NCBI RefSeq assembly: GCF_000471905.2
Contig: NW_006499603.1
Location: 656,538-720,537 of the forward strand
DNA: 64,000 nucleotides
DNA from: Amborella trichopoda
Lineage: Eukaryota; Streptophyta; Magnoliopsida; Amborellales; Amborellaceae
Direction: 5' to 3'
This document shows positions 25,101 through 33,546 of the stretch, piece by piece. Both the position numbers and the translations under genes were made by a program. Below the pieces are notes generated by a model, which saw only the letters and a list, made by a program, of their open reading frames with translations, searched no databases and was not told the origin of the DNA. Numbering within the stretch: position 1 is the first letter of the stretch; every line of letters begins with the position of its first letter.

Positions 25101-28100
25101 AAGGTCCCTAGGCAGGCGCCAAGGGACAACCCGCCAAGATCGTCCGCCCCAGCTGCCCTAGCCCGCCAAGGCGCTCGACGGACCGCTTTTTTAATCAATG
25201 GTTTGAGGACCAAGCACTACATCAAAATGTGTCTACCCAACTTAGTCTTTACACTTGTTACATTCCTTCATATAACTTTCACTAAATAGAATTCACATCC
25301 CTTTCATAGTATTCACTGCATAGCATTCACATTCACTAATTGAATATCATATAACATTCACTAAATAGCATTCATACTTGAGCATGCACAATTTCTGAAA
25401 AGTTCTGTCAATAGTGACCCAATCCCTGTAAAATGGGCGTAGCTTTCAATCTAGGCGGTTTTTCACGAAGCCAATAAGAGAAAAAGGTCGTTGGCAGTAA
25501 GAGAAGGGAGAAGGGAGTTGGCAATAAGAGAAGAAGGTCGTCATATTAGTACAACATACAGAGTATCAAACCAAATTTTAGCTCATTGTTCCTACCAATG
25601 GTTTAAAAATCAGTGAGTCGTAACAGACTCGCTCGAGTCGGCACTAGAATCGGTGACCCCATGCCGATTTTTGTGTAAAACCGAGAATCGCTCAGTTCTA
25701 GAGTAGAATCGCCGGTTTTGAGCAGTGAACCGCCCTCATGACATCATAAACCGACAGTTCTCGCCAGTATGATGTCACAAGATCTGTTGTGGCTGACGTC
25801 ACCATGCTCCACGCGTGTGAATACATCTCGCATGTGTCGCACATGTGAATACATCTCGTGTGCGTCGCGCGTATGCAAAAATCTTACGCGCACCGCACGT
25901 GGTTCCCATCCCAGCATATCATTTGGAATAGCTGATCATTCAATTGTTTATATGCCCAAGGTATGTCCCACCTCTGCTCGATGTGGGACAATTCTCAATG
26001 CCCAACGTTGAGATGTTAAATCAATATATTGATTTATTATAGCATAATATGCTAAATGTGGTGCAACGGGAAGTTGGCTATCACGTTGGATTTCTATACA
26101 GGAGGTCTCAGGTTTGAACCTCCATGGTGTTAACCTTTTTCCTTTTGTCAAATGTCATAAAAAATAGTTTTTCTTTTGTCAAATAATCTCACAAAAAAAA
26201 ACGTGTTTTACTTTTGTGTTTTATTTTTGTCTTAAATAATATCATAAAAAATAATATCAAGGAAGAAAATAATGTCATAAAAAAAAGAAAAAAAGCGTTC
26301 CATTTTTATCTTCTCAAAAAATATAAGGCAAAAAATAATATCATCAAAAAAATTGAAGGAAAAAAATAATATAAATGAAGAAAATAATATCATGAAAAAA
26401 AATAAAGAGGAAGAAAATAATGTCATAAAAAAAGAAAAAAAAAAGCGTTTTATTTTTATCTTCCAAAAAAAAATAAAAGGAAAATAATAATATCATCAAA
26501 AAAATAAAAGGAAAAAATTGAAATAAAAGATAATACAACAAGCATTTCTTGTCAAAAAACAATTTATCTTCTAAAAAAAATAAAAGGAAGAAAATAATGT
26601 CATCAAAAAAATAAAAGGAAAAAATAAAATAAAAGATAATACAATAATTCAAGATTTTAGTGGCCATTTTTTCATCTATTTAATCCATTCTTTATTGTAG
26701 TCCATGCATCATTATATATTTTATCAATGATGATTCTATGATTTTTCTTGTATGTAATGCAAATTTAATGGTTAACATAAGTTCAAACAGAGAAATAACA
26801 CCCTAATATTGGCAAATTGATGAAAAAAAAAATGAAATGATAATGTAGTACCCCTATTTCTTATTGGATTGTTAAAAAACAACATTTATAATGGATTTTA
26901 ATAATTTTTTCGGATTTTTTTTACGGCTTAATCAGACCGATTCCGCCGATTCCCGATCCAAATCGCCGATTCACCGATCCAAGTGGGTTTTTGAGGTGCC
27001 CGATCCGTTTTTTAAACCACTGGTTCCTACTCTTTGCCAATGAATCATTCTTGGAATTTGCTTTTAAACGTAAGGCCCCTTATTGCTTCTCAATATAGGA
27101 CTAGAATATTAACATGAAAACATTGTAGACTGTCCAGACTCCAGAGGATAAAATCAATCTAAAACTTGCCGAAAAAATTATCATGCAAACTAGAAGCTGA
27201 CAACAATCACAATTTTATAGTAAGAACAAGAAAAATCTCACAATAAAGATTTCAGAATATGAATATAGACAAAGCAGGATGAGAAAAGACCCCCCAAAAC
27301 TCACATTTCCTCTATCAACATTTACACATAAGTCGTTGTAACTTGATGTATACTATTCTCATTAAATGAACTTTCAATTACTTAAAAAAGGATATGAAAA
27401 GAAAAATGGAAATCATAAAGAAGACAAACTAAATTGAGGTGCAATATACTTTAACTAGCGTTTGCCAGAGGACAAACTAAATCATTCGATAATAGTTGCA
27501 TATGTCAAATTTTTTTTTTCCCCGCTAAGTTCAAATAAGAAGTTACTAAAAGCAAATGGTAGGTTTGAATATAGGATGAAAATGTGCATGAAATATATAC
27601 AAAACATCAAAGCATATCACAAGAACTCTTTCTTATAATATTTTTTGTGGATCTTTTTTCTCGACCTCGACTGTTTTTTTAAGGTCATTTAAAACATGCA
27701 ACTATTACTTTGTCTCTCTTTCAATAAACTCCTAAAGTTAAAAAGTGTGGTTCTGTTACAGGCAGTGCTCTAACTATCGAACCGGTAAAGTTCCTGGGTC
27801 TGAGTAACCAGTAAATCGGCCGGCAATTCCCGACCGGTCCAAAAAGTGTTAGAAAAACAAAAAAATCCCAAATAATATGAAAAGTATATTTAAAGCATAA
27901 TTAAACAAGCACATCCAAATGAAGTTGAAAAGTAGAGAAAGGATTTTAAAAAATCGATTTGTGCCCAGGGGTATTTCCAAAATTTTCCAAAAAGGAAGGG
28001 AAAATGTAAAAATAAGTATCCATGGCCAAAACACTATCCAGTCTTTGCCAATATGATAAAAACATTAAAAAATACATTACAAACAAATCCCTTATTTTAT

Positions 28101-29217
28101 GGGGTTTTATATATTCTTTTTTTTTAAAAAAAAATAACAGGCCGGACCACTAAATCCGGATCGGCCCATGCCCGGATCCGGTTTGACCGGCAGGTTCCGA
28201 GTTGGAGAAGCCGAGTTTGTGAACAATGGTTACAGACTTTCAGCAAGTGCACTTTATCACTAAACGTAAACCATTTCTTATAACCAAGGAAGACATTGTT
28301 GCGCGACATTCCATATTTTAGAAAAGATAACAACGACATATCTATCAATCAGTATCTGTCTCCAAATGCAAAACAAGAAAATCTTCTAAGTAACTAAAAT
28401 AAAGAAAATTTATAATGGTTGTTTTACTGCAAATGATATAATACCAATTAAAGCATTAATTTTTGCAAACCTCAAACATTGGTGCTGCCGTAGGACTACA
28501 ATCTACAAAAATTGAAACTTTCCCACAATCATGTCGATATGAACTAGGCTTTCCAAGTTCAGCCTGCAATCACAATAAAATCATCTGAAGCCTTGAAACC
28601 AATTATCACTCAAAAAAAAAACTGGGATTGTATCTTCCATCCTAAAACATCTAAAAGAAGCAGTAAGTATTATGGGTAACAGATACGTTTTGATTTGTTA
28701 ATGAAGCTCAGAGATTATTAGGAGTGAGTTTATTCCCATTCAGATTAAACCCATATCCACAATGGAAGGTTAACCATCATTTATCAGGTAAACCCTGTGG
28801 AAATTGAGAGGTATGAAGATACCTTCACACTAGCAATAACATCAGTTGAACCCATTCTGACTCTTGCAGAACCATTTGCCTGTCAAGAAGCTCACAGTTG
28901 TATCGAATTTAGAGATAAAGCTCAATAGAAGAAGCAATAAAAATAAGTTTCTTTGTGATGGAAGGAACCAGGAAAAATGCTAAGTTCCACTAACTATTCC
29001 TTATAGAAATGCACCTCAAAATGACTACTAATGTTAATGCATGTCAAAGACTTTAGATGATAAAATAAGCAAAAAAATTGCCAAAATCCACCTGAGGAAT
29101 GACTCCAGTATCAATGGCAATTGATCTGTAATCTAATCTCCTACGACCATCACACCGAAGATCATCCGCAATCCCACCCTTTATGTAATTCTTCTCTCCA
29201 AGAGACAGACCCATCAT
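12872..29217 (-). CDS. RRP42: Exosome complex core subunit RRP42 (EXOSC7 family), 7 coding exons
   Basis: Joining minus-strand exons 29217-29092, 28879-28823, 28563-28471, 23776-23698, 23566-23442, 13717-13574 and 13111-12872 gives 864 nt, an intact 287-residue protein plus TAG. Every intron is GT-AG. The protein matches RRP42 throughout: DDLRCDGRRRLDYRS near residue 19, GSARVRMGSTDVIASVK (45-61), GRGGDELSTELSVALER (93-109), CWDLYIDGLVISSDGNLLDA (135-154) and LTKRGGAGLDPS near 242. The first half is the RNase PH-type domain and exon 7 supplies the second RNase PH fold. The family is one of six RNase PH-like subunits of the nine-subunit exosome core, which handles 3'-end processing and decay of rRNA, mRNA and ncRNA in nucleus and cytoplasm. 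RRP42-type subunits are structural and lack a phosphorolytic site of their own. Two ATGs are adjacent (29217 and 29214); the first is used here. Length fits the family. Introns 3 and 5 are swollen by transposons. Confidence 0.95.
13443..13554. repeat. Tandem duplication, 56-bp unit x2, in RRP42 intron 6
   Basis: ATAAGTCTATGACAAGAAAG starts at 13443 and ATAACTCTATGACAAGAAAG at 13499. Both continue AAATAGTGAGTATTTAACAA. A GA-dinucleotide run (13422-13442) precedes the first unit, and GT/GA runs also lie at 13171-13210 and 13290-13318. Confidence 0.85.
13574..13717 (-). CDS. RRP42: RRP42 coding exon 6 (residues 161-208)
   Basis: This 144-nt exon lies between TTTTAATAG and GTGATT. It reads AALSNTGIPKV, then an acidic loop EEEPEIDISDDEF, then KVPIIVTLTK. 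Phase 0 on both sides. Confidence 0.93.
13840..14299 (-). repeat. Copia 3' LTR
   Basis: On the minus strand it starts TGTTAAAATGGTACATTACC directly after the polypurine tract. It contains CT/GA-rich repeats around 13920-14010 and a polyadenylation-like AATAAAAATATG near 13855. The far end is approximate because no target duplication was found. A copy in the opposite orientation lies at 17985-18327. Confidence 0.75.
14640..15690 (-). pseudogene. Copia reverse transcriptase / RNase H remnant
   Basis: Reading the minus strand: FDLIITGNNLRT near 15155-15190 sits where YVDD and its following strand should be, so the catalytic box is damaged. MGELEYFLGFEITMNEWG (15113-15060) is the conserved LGELKYFLGIE stretch. 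PDLAYLLGIISQ, then YMDVVKRILRYVKTI, and VGHCDANWVGDQ follow down to about 14700, the RT-RNase H linker and RNase H start. Multiple stops and frameshifts. Confidence 0.8.
15793..16113 (-). pseudogene. Copia integrase C-terminal remnant
   Basis: A 106-codon minus frame contains KLDGKAIKYIFVGYSLERK and SRDVKFDE, matching the KLDPRAKKCIFLGYS and RDVVFDE signatures at the end of copia integrases. The integrase core upstream (16150-16900) is present only as broken pieces. Confidence 0.8.
16953..17460 (-). pseudogene. Copia gag knuckle and protease remnant
   Basis: The frame 17460-17209 ends with SSYTCGEVGDHAKDCWH, a CCHC knuckle whose first Cys reads Ser. The overlapping frame 17255-16953 holds YIDSTCLSHMAP, the copia aspartic-protease/pre-integrase DSGCSRHM signature with Gly replaced by Thr. 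A frameshift separates the two. Confidence 0.75.
17800..17992 (-). pseudogene. Copia gag N-terminal remnant
   Basis: The minus strand reads LTNKKYENWKVWLKHYLIGQ then GLWDVVDEID, the classic copia gag start in which a tryptophan-rich helix precedes LWDVV. It abuts the inverted LTR copy at 17985. Confidence 0.75.
17985..18327 (+). repeat. Copia LTR copy in inverted orientation
   Basis: In + orientation this block matches the reverse complement of 13850-14250. Shared blocks include TTGGAAAGAACTTAACTTG, GGTAGAGG.ATATGT and a terminal GAGTTCTAGAGAGA...GTTGTAA.GAGCC. The first ~75 bp and the last part of the LTR are missing. It therefore borders gag with the wrong orientation for a normal 5' LTR. 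Confidence 0.75.
18328..19114 (-). mobile_element. Outer hAT element, 5' coding part (truncated)
   Basis: On the minus strand it reads from a 5' UTR (19114-18900) into BED zinc-finger repeats, and it breaks off at the inverted copia LTR. Its 5' terminus lies at 22604-22923, on the other side of an inserted hAT. The 5' UTR is homologous to that of the inserted element (GAGAGATTGATC, then GAAGATCGAGCAA). Confidence 0.75.
18331..18895 (-). pseudogene. hAT transposase N-terminus with tandem BED fingers
   Basis: Two, probably three, BED-type units follow one another on the minus strand. Unit 1 (about 18890-18640) reads SDDPGW, then TNGGIKQFKKYV, then VPEAIREEIKQYMSSVKHKQ. Unit 2 (about 18625-18360) reads SGDPGWKCRYNLKPNDK, then CIRCNFCEKDTNGGID, then FKKHLANLKGNVA. 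A third GDLGWKMGS start is cut at 18330. Unit 1 has lost its cysteines. BED fingers bind DNA in hAT transposases. Stops occur in both units. Confidence 0.7.
19115..22603 (+). mobile_element. Inner hAT transposon, 3.5 kb, inserted in the outer hAT
   Basis: It is bounded by a perfect 8-bp duplication CTTAGAAA (19107-19114 and 22604-22611). The left end is CAATGTTTTAAAAAAC. The right end reads, in reverse complement, ATGCGTTTCAAAAGG, an imperfect inverted repeat. Subterminal CCTAGGC-type motifs cluster near both ends (19180-19260, 22510-22590). The interior encodes a decayed hAT transposase. It lies in RRP42 intron 5, antisense to that gene. Confidence 0.85.
19617..22073 (+). pseudogene. hAT (Ac-like, BED/DUF659/dimerisation) transposase pseudogene
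   Basis: A 5' UTR intron appears to end TTTTTAG just before the ATG at 19617. Domains in order: a BED finger with CKFCEKDTKGGINRFKKHL (about 19700); DUF659 at 20220-20790 with MNDAWSDRKRR, VTDNAAPNIVAPNLL and FWTPCAAHYIDLMLEAL; and a hAT dimerisation motif TTSSGSERNWSTFEG near 21550, followed by KLESKRLNDLVYVKYNQ near 21740. The acidic C-terminus is at 21852-22073. Codon 14 is TGA where related units have Trp (GW), and frameshifts occur near 20060, 20810 and 21480. The catalytic family signature is present but the gene is dead. Confidence 0.85.
22604..22923 (-). mobile_element. Outer hAT element, 5' terminus
   Basis: On the minus strand it begins CAATGTTTGAAAAGCAGCCC and then many GCCTAGGC-like subterminal repeats, and reads through to CTTAGAAA, the target copied when the inner hAT inserted. 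The outer flank ACCATGAG has no visible partner because the other end of the element is lost. Confidence 0.75.
22924..23441. other. RRP42 intron 5, unfilled 5' part
   Basis: AT-rich intronic sequence between the outer hAT terminus and exon 5. No repeat or gene was recognised. Confidence 0.5.
23442..23566 (-). CDS. RRP42: RRP42 coding exon 5 (residues 119-160)
   Basis: This 125-nt exon lies between TTTCAG and GTAAAT. It completes the split Gly codon and encodes the conserved KMCWDLYIDGLVISSDGNLL segment and the DALGIAIK helix. The next intron is 9,724 bp and full of transposons. Confidence 0.93.
23698..23776 (-). CDS. RRP42: RRP42 coding exon 4 (residues 93-118 plus 1 nt)
   Basis: This 79-nt exon lies between TATGTAG and GTATGT. 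It reads GRGGDELSTELSVALER then CLLGGKSGS. The final G starts a split glycine codon completed in exon 5. Confidence 0.93.
24792..25200. mobile_element. Non-autonomous hAT MITE 1 in RRP42 intron 3
   Basis: 409 bp flanked by GTTTGAGA (24784-24791) and GTTTGAGG (25201-25208), 7 of 8 matching. The ends are CAGTGTTCCAAAACATGC and, in reverse complement, CATTGATTAAAAAAGCGG. CCTAGGCG motifs cluster at both ends around an AT-rich centre, as in the large hAT at 19115-22603, so it may be mobilised by that family. ORFs here are by-products of the GC-rich termini. Confidence 0.85.
26053..26140 (+). mobile_element. tRNA-like (SINE-head-like) segment inside hAT element 2
   Basis: GTGGTGCAACGGGAAGTTGG, TGGCTATCACGTTGG and CAGGTTTGAACCTCC resemble a degenerate RNA polymerase III A box/B box pair. 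No acceptor stem pairs, so it is not a tRNA gene. It could be a SINE head captured by the hAT element, or chance. Confidence 0.35.
26230..26640. repeat. A-rich degenerate tandem repeat
   Basis: Recurrent GGAAGAAAATAATGTCAT, AAATAATATCATCAAAAAAA and GCGTT..ATTTTTATCTTC blocks, spaced about 100-150 bp, fill the centre of hAT element 2. The long minus-strand Phe/Ile-rich ORFs (26232-26667) are only translations of this array. Confidence 0.7.
27763..28228. mobile_element. Non-autonomous hAT MITE 3 in RRP42 intron 3
   Basis: 466 bp flanked by GTTACAGG (27755-27762) and GTTACAGA (28229-28236), 7 of 8 matching. The ends are CAGTGCTCTAAC and, in reverse complement, CATTGTTCACAAAC. Termini carry CCGGT-rich motifs. 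A second, diverged copy in opposite orientation lies at 58091-58975. Confidence 0.85.
28471..28563 (-). CDS. RRP42: RRP42 coding exon 3 (residues 62-92)
   Basis: This 93-nt exon lies between GATTGCAG and GTTTGC. It reads AELGKPSS, then VSIFVDCSPTAAPMFE, aligning with the VDCSASATPEFE segment of EXOSC7-type proteins. Phase 0 on both sides. The following 4.7 kb intron carries three hAT-type insertions. Confidence 0.93.
28823..28879 (-). CDS. RRP42: RRP42 coding exon 2 (residues 43-61)
   Basis: This 57-nt exon is flanked by TTGACAG and GTATCT. It reads ANGSARVRMGSTDVIASVK, the first beta strands of the RNase PH fold. Phase 0 on both sides. It is too short for an ORF finder. Confidence 0.93.
29092..29217 (-). 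CDS. RRP42: RRP42 coding exon 1 (residues 1-42)
   Basis: ATGATGGGTCTG follows an acceptor (TTTGTAG then GC then ATG), so the spliced exon begins at 29219 with two untranslated bases. It ends CCTCAG before GTGGAT. It encodes the N-terminal helix and the DLRCDGRRRLDYRS motif shared by RNase PH-like exosome subunits. Phase 0 at the 3' end. Confidence 0.93.
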
Positions 29218-30237
29218 GCCTACAAACAATAGCTAGCACTCATATACTAGCTAGCATTCATATACAAGATAAAACGACAATATACCAGAAGTACAGAAAC
29301 CCGGCAAACTCCTCAGACGGTCAGACCATAACTATATGCCAATCAGTATCAATGAAAACTACAAGGAAATATGGTAAATAAATGGGCTCAACTTAGTGAG
29401 TGGAAAGAGGACAGATAAGGTAAAAGGAAAAAAGAAAACCTTTGGGGTCATAAAAGATATTATCACTCTTAGTTACAAGAACATATGACAGCATTTTGAA
29501 ACTGGGTGATTAGGGCTCTGAGCCACCCAAGTCAATCAGACCTGGCGTGCTACCAAATCTGCTTCAGAAACCTTAAGACTCTCCTGAGTCTCACAGGTAT
29601 GGACCGCAACTATGTTAATTTCACAGGAACTCAGCCAGGTTGTACAGCTAACTTGGGGACGGGACCCAGAAACTTTGACCCTGAGTCGGGGTTTGAATAA
29701 ATGATTTATGAATATGCACCCTTCCAAAATAAAAAAATGAAGTCCTTTCCAAGTATACTCAGCAAGGAGAGCAGAATAACTCCATGTCTAAATGTCAATT
29801 GAACAACTAATACAATGCAAATATAAATAAAGTGACGATGTCTTAGGATACTCTACAAACAAATAGACCACAAAAATCTTAAATTTCTGTACTTGTCTTA
29901 ACAAGAAACCACCAAAACTTCCTCTCTACTCCTCTAGCTTCATCACTTTCTACTCCAGCCTTTAATATATACTTTAAATAGAGCAACAATTGATAAAGAG
30001 AGAAAACATTTCTCATTATGATGCCATAGGAAACGACCTCCATATATTTGAATATCTTATACACATTTACTTATATGTTTCCTCCACTGAATATCTTCCT
30101 GAGATGGTTCTTTATAGTATCAAATCCAAATATACTTCATGCAAGACTAGTTGTTAATAATAAAAATTGACATTTTTAGATATTGATTTTCTTTTTATCA
30201 ATCCAATATTTTAATCATGTCAAACCCCAGAAAAACT

Positions 30238-30390
30238 GCACGAATCACACACGCACCCACGTACAAATGCGAATGTACACACGCGCACAAACACACATGC
30301 ACGCACATACACACGTGCGCACATGCATACACACGCAAGCGCTCACATGCGCGCACGCAGAACAAGCAAGAGAGAGAGAGAGAGATTATG
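30238..30390. repeat. ACAC/ACGC microsatellite with GA tail
   Basis: Alternating purine-pyrimidine CACACACGC-type sequence over about 120 bp, then GAGAGAGAGAGAGAGA. Such runs can adopt left-handed DNA. The ORFs in all frames here are artefacts. Confidence 0.9.
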
Positions 30391-30990
30391 ATAACATGTA
30401 ACAGTTTGTAAACTACAAGTAGGCACAATCTGAACAACCCCAGAACAAATTTGTCCAAGGAAACTATAACTTAATGGAAACATATGAAACATGATTAGAG
30501 TTCCCACTAAGGAGTCGAACTCAAGCCAGCAAATAACAAAAATCCCCAATTCTCCCTCTTAAAAATCTATTTCAAAATACTATAACTGTAATCTCTTGGG
30601 CTGAACAGAAACCCTTTCCTTAATAAATAGAAACCAAGCCAAACTTCAGTAACAAATCCATGGAGGATAATGCTTATACAGCAAAATTTGGGTTAATGCA
30701 ATCTTATAGGTTATGAAATCTTATTCTCAAACAATAGAGATTTTCATAAAACAAGAACCCCAAGAAAGAAATGCCTGAATTATTAACAGCTGCAGAATTT
30801 ATATCAAAAAATTTATTAAAGAAAGCACAATTCCAAAAAGTAAAGATTACATCATTGCATTTGATAAATGTAAGAAAGGAAATGTTATACAACAATTTCC
30901 ACCATTCCCCTCCCAATTTCATCAATAAATCTAAAGAGATGAATACAAGTTGCATTCTATCCAATTTCACTCAAAAAACTCTTTTCAGTT

Positions 30991-31026
30991 GGGGGGTGGG
31001 GGCGGGGGGGGAGGGGGGAGGGGGGG
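30991..31026 (+). repeat. Poly-G tract with G-quadruplex potential
   Basis: 36 bases containing only two non-G, non-A interruptions (one T, one C). Runs of 6, 5, 8, 6 and 7 G are separated by single T, C, A and A. It lies on the strand opposite RRP42 transcription, within its leader intron. Confidence 0.9.
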
Positions 31027-31685
31027 AACTATTTTTTGTGAAGCAAATGGAACAATGAGTAGTAGACCCTATTCTTCAAGAACCAATATGTGTTCTTTTC
31101 AGACTGCAAAACCCAAAAAAAGTGGATCGACCTTTGTATCTTTGATGATGAGATCCACTTTGTGCGAGAAATTGACTCGATCTTCCGTAAACTCAATGCT
31201 AAATGACATCTCCAAAAACCAACCTTGTAGTTCCTAAGGAACTATTCCAAATTCTCTCAAAAAAGAAAAACTTCGAAAGCAAAGACCTATTAGCTTGTGT
31301 CTATTTCTTCATTCTATCAAACTCACTCCACCATACAAAGACAACAAGCCATTTCGTTTCCTATCCATTTGGGTACTCAATTGTTTTTTGAGGCTGATAC
31401 ATCCAAATCTGTGGAGGACCACAATTTAGAATCAACAGAGACTCCGAGTCTAGCTGTTTCCCAAAACCCATCTAGAAACAAAACCCGGACTATGGGGTTA
31501 AAACTGAAGCTTACACATGATTGATACTTCAAAATGAGAGAATGATAACCCAGGTTTGGCTATACCTTATGCATAAAAATGGCTTCAACGTTCCTAGGTT
31601 TTTTGATATTACAAGTAGTAACATCGAAATTTGAAGAATAAGGAAGAAATCAAAGGGGTTTAGAGAGAAGAAGAAGAGAATATAC

Positions 31686-31870
31686 CTATCTGAGTCCGCT
31701 TGCGTGAAGAAAGATTTTAGAATTGGTGTGTGATAAATAGGAAGATATCTTTCAGTTACCACACCAGCACTTTAAACCATTAAGCAAGAGACTCCACTGG
31801 AAGATCACAAATCCAAAACCCTAGACCAAAGGAAGGTCAAGGAGTTGCAAAGGTGCAGAAAGAGATGGGT
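31686..31870 (-). promoter_or_regulatory. Probable RRP42 5' non-coding exon and promoter-proximal region
   Basis: On the minus strand a pyrimidine-rich stretch with a telo-box-like CTAGGGTTTT (31815-31824 on +) is followed by ATG-poor leader sequence ending GACTCAGATAG before GTATATTC, a good donor. Splicing to the acceptor at 29220 would place the RRP42 ATG two bases into the next exon. Telo-box/Y-patch leaders are common in plant housekeeping genes. The transcription start is inferred only. TTTAGGGCTCATTTGG, a possible MITE end, lies just upstream (about 31870). Confidence 0.5.
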
Positions 31871-32520
31871 TTAGGGCTCATTTGGTTCATGCATAACAGT
31901 TTGCATATGTAAAACAGTTTTCTGTAAACAGTTCCCTGTGCAAGAATTTTCCAATCCTATTTATTCCCATGTTTGGTTCTCACATGTCTGGAATTCATGT
32001 GTACCCAGTTTCTTATGTTTGGTAACCCATTGGTAAACTATCTCCCAAAATCTGGATTAATACCTACTTTTAACTGTTCTATAGCAATATAGATGATTTG
32101 ATATCGACGTCCATCCAATTAAGATGTGGACTCTTCTCAAAAAAAAAAGGATGATTTTTCTTAAAACTTTCAATCTATATTATGCTTAAAAACACGGATG
32201 GTTTAGATCATAAGTTTGGTTCACTTTATTAAATAAAATATGGTGGTGCTATAAGGTGTAAGCCATGACTACAGATGCATTGAAAAGAGAAGAACGGTCC
32301 CCAAGCATCTAACGAGAATGGAAACCATGATTATTAACAAGAAACATGCCAACTAAGTTCAGCTTCCCTTTTCAAATATTACCAAAGTAACCTACATAGG
32401 ATGGGGCCCCAACACCTCCCCCAAGAACAACAAGGATGACCTCGAACATACAGGATGAAAATATACTTCCTTCTGGTGCAAGCTATTAACAATATTCAAA
32501 ATAGAATCTACGATGTCCTA

Positions 32521-32554
32521 GTCTGTGTGTGTGTATATATATATATATATATAC
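32521..32554. repeat. (GT)n(TA)n microsatellite
   Basis: GTCTGTGTGTGTGTATAT followed by a TA run of about nine units. Confidence 0.9.
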
Positions 32555-32581
32555 CCATAACATCAGAATGTCAAAGCAATC

Positions 32582-32665
32582 AGTCACAAATCACAGGGAA
32601 GAGTGTGAACTTAATCTGAAACGAGTCACAAATCACAGGGAAGAGTGTGAACTTAATCTGAAACG
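32582..32665. repeat. Perfect 42-bp tandem duplication
   Basis: Two identical copies (32582-32623, 32624-32665) begin AGTCACAAATCACAGGGAAG and end TTAATCTGAAACG. Perfect identity among decayed neighbours suggests a recent event, or a possible assembly duplication. Confidence 0.95.
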
Positions 32666-33546
32666 CAAGTACATTACTTTTTCTATGGGAGTACATGATA
32701 TCAATCAAAAGAAAATATTGAAAGTGAAATTTAACATAATAATTAAATTTCATCAGAAACTTAGAGCATTTCAAACTCATCAATTTTTCAAACATCAAAT
32801 ATTGAGAGCATTTTGAACTCTCTGATAGGGCCTTCGCATCAAAACTCATCAAATTTTCAAACTTCAAAATTAATAAATTTTCTGAAATCCGTCAAATAAA
32901 AGAAATAAAATCAAGGCTAAAATTATCAGAAATCTCTCAAAAATAGAAAGACAGTAAACCAATTAGTTACCAAAATTTTCTCTGTAGAAAATGAGGATTT
33001 CACTGATATTGCTGAAAAAGATCAACTGCACTGAAATTTCAAAAGTGAAAGTTTTAAGGTATAAAATTCATAACCAAAGGGACATGAAATTGACCTGTAA
33101 GCTTTGGACCATAGGCTATGGCGAAGAAAACAGAGCTTGGAGCTTCAAAAAAATGACAGACTTGGAATGAGCTTTTCTTCCATAAATTGCAGAAACAATG
33201 GGAGTCGCTCTCTCTCTCTTGCTCTCTCTTTTTCTCTCTACTATAGGCTTCCGCATGGGTACTATATAGCGCAAATTTTTCTTCTATACAACAAAAAACC
33301 AGCAAGCAATAAAAAATAAAAAAAAGAAAAGAAAAACAGAAAAACAGAAAAAACACACAAAAAAGAAGCCCATACCCACATTTTTCTACTGAGAAAAGTG
33401 TGCTCCTATCCTCAATAAAATAAGTCAAAAATAAAAAAGTAACAAATTTCCATGGGAAATCATAGAAAAAAAAATGTTTGCATTAGTACTTAAAAAAATC
33501 AACACCATCTAAAGGAAAAAACCAGGAAAATCACAAGAATAAAACC

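Larger units (their letters stand above)
25596..27022. mobile_element. Non-autonomous hAT element 2 in RRP42 intron 3
   Basis: 1427 bp with a perfect 8-bp target duplication GTTCCTAC (25588-25595, 27023-27030). The terminal inverted repeats are CAATGGTTTAAAAA and CAGTGGTTTAAAAA. Subterminal regions carry repeated GAATCG / CGATTC motifs (25640-25750, 26930-26990). The interior has a tRNA-like stretch near 26053 and an A-rich degenerate tandem region 26230-26640. No transposase remnant. Confidence 0.9.
29218..31685. other. RRP42 leader intron
   Basis: About 2.46 kb between the probable non-coding exon (ending 31686) and coding exon 1. It contains a CA/CG-rich microsatellite, a G-run and possibly a short repeat with imperfect ends at 29495-29705. 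None of the ORFs shows conserved motifs. Confidence 0.55.
31871..33040. other. Upstream flank of RRP42
   Basis: No gene recognised. The flank holds a (GT)n(TA)n run and a perfect 42-bp duplication. The short ORFs here have no motifs. Confidence 0.4.

Noticed and set aside
26053-26140. Possible tRNA gene
   Set aside because: The B-box-like sequence is present but no acceptor or anticodon stem can be paired; kept only as a SINE-like segment.
26232-26667. Minus-strand ORFs rich in Phe and Ile that look like membrane proteins
   Set aside because: They come from the A-rich tandem array inside a non-autonomous hAT element.
29495-29705. Possible short inverted-repeat element in the RRP42 leader intron
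   Set aside because: The ends are only loosely complementary and no target duplication could be found.
30183-30458. His/Thr-rich and Cys/Val-rich ORFs on both strands
   Set aside because: They are translations of a CA/CG microsatellite within the RRP42 leader intron.
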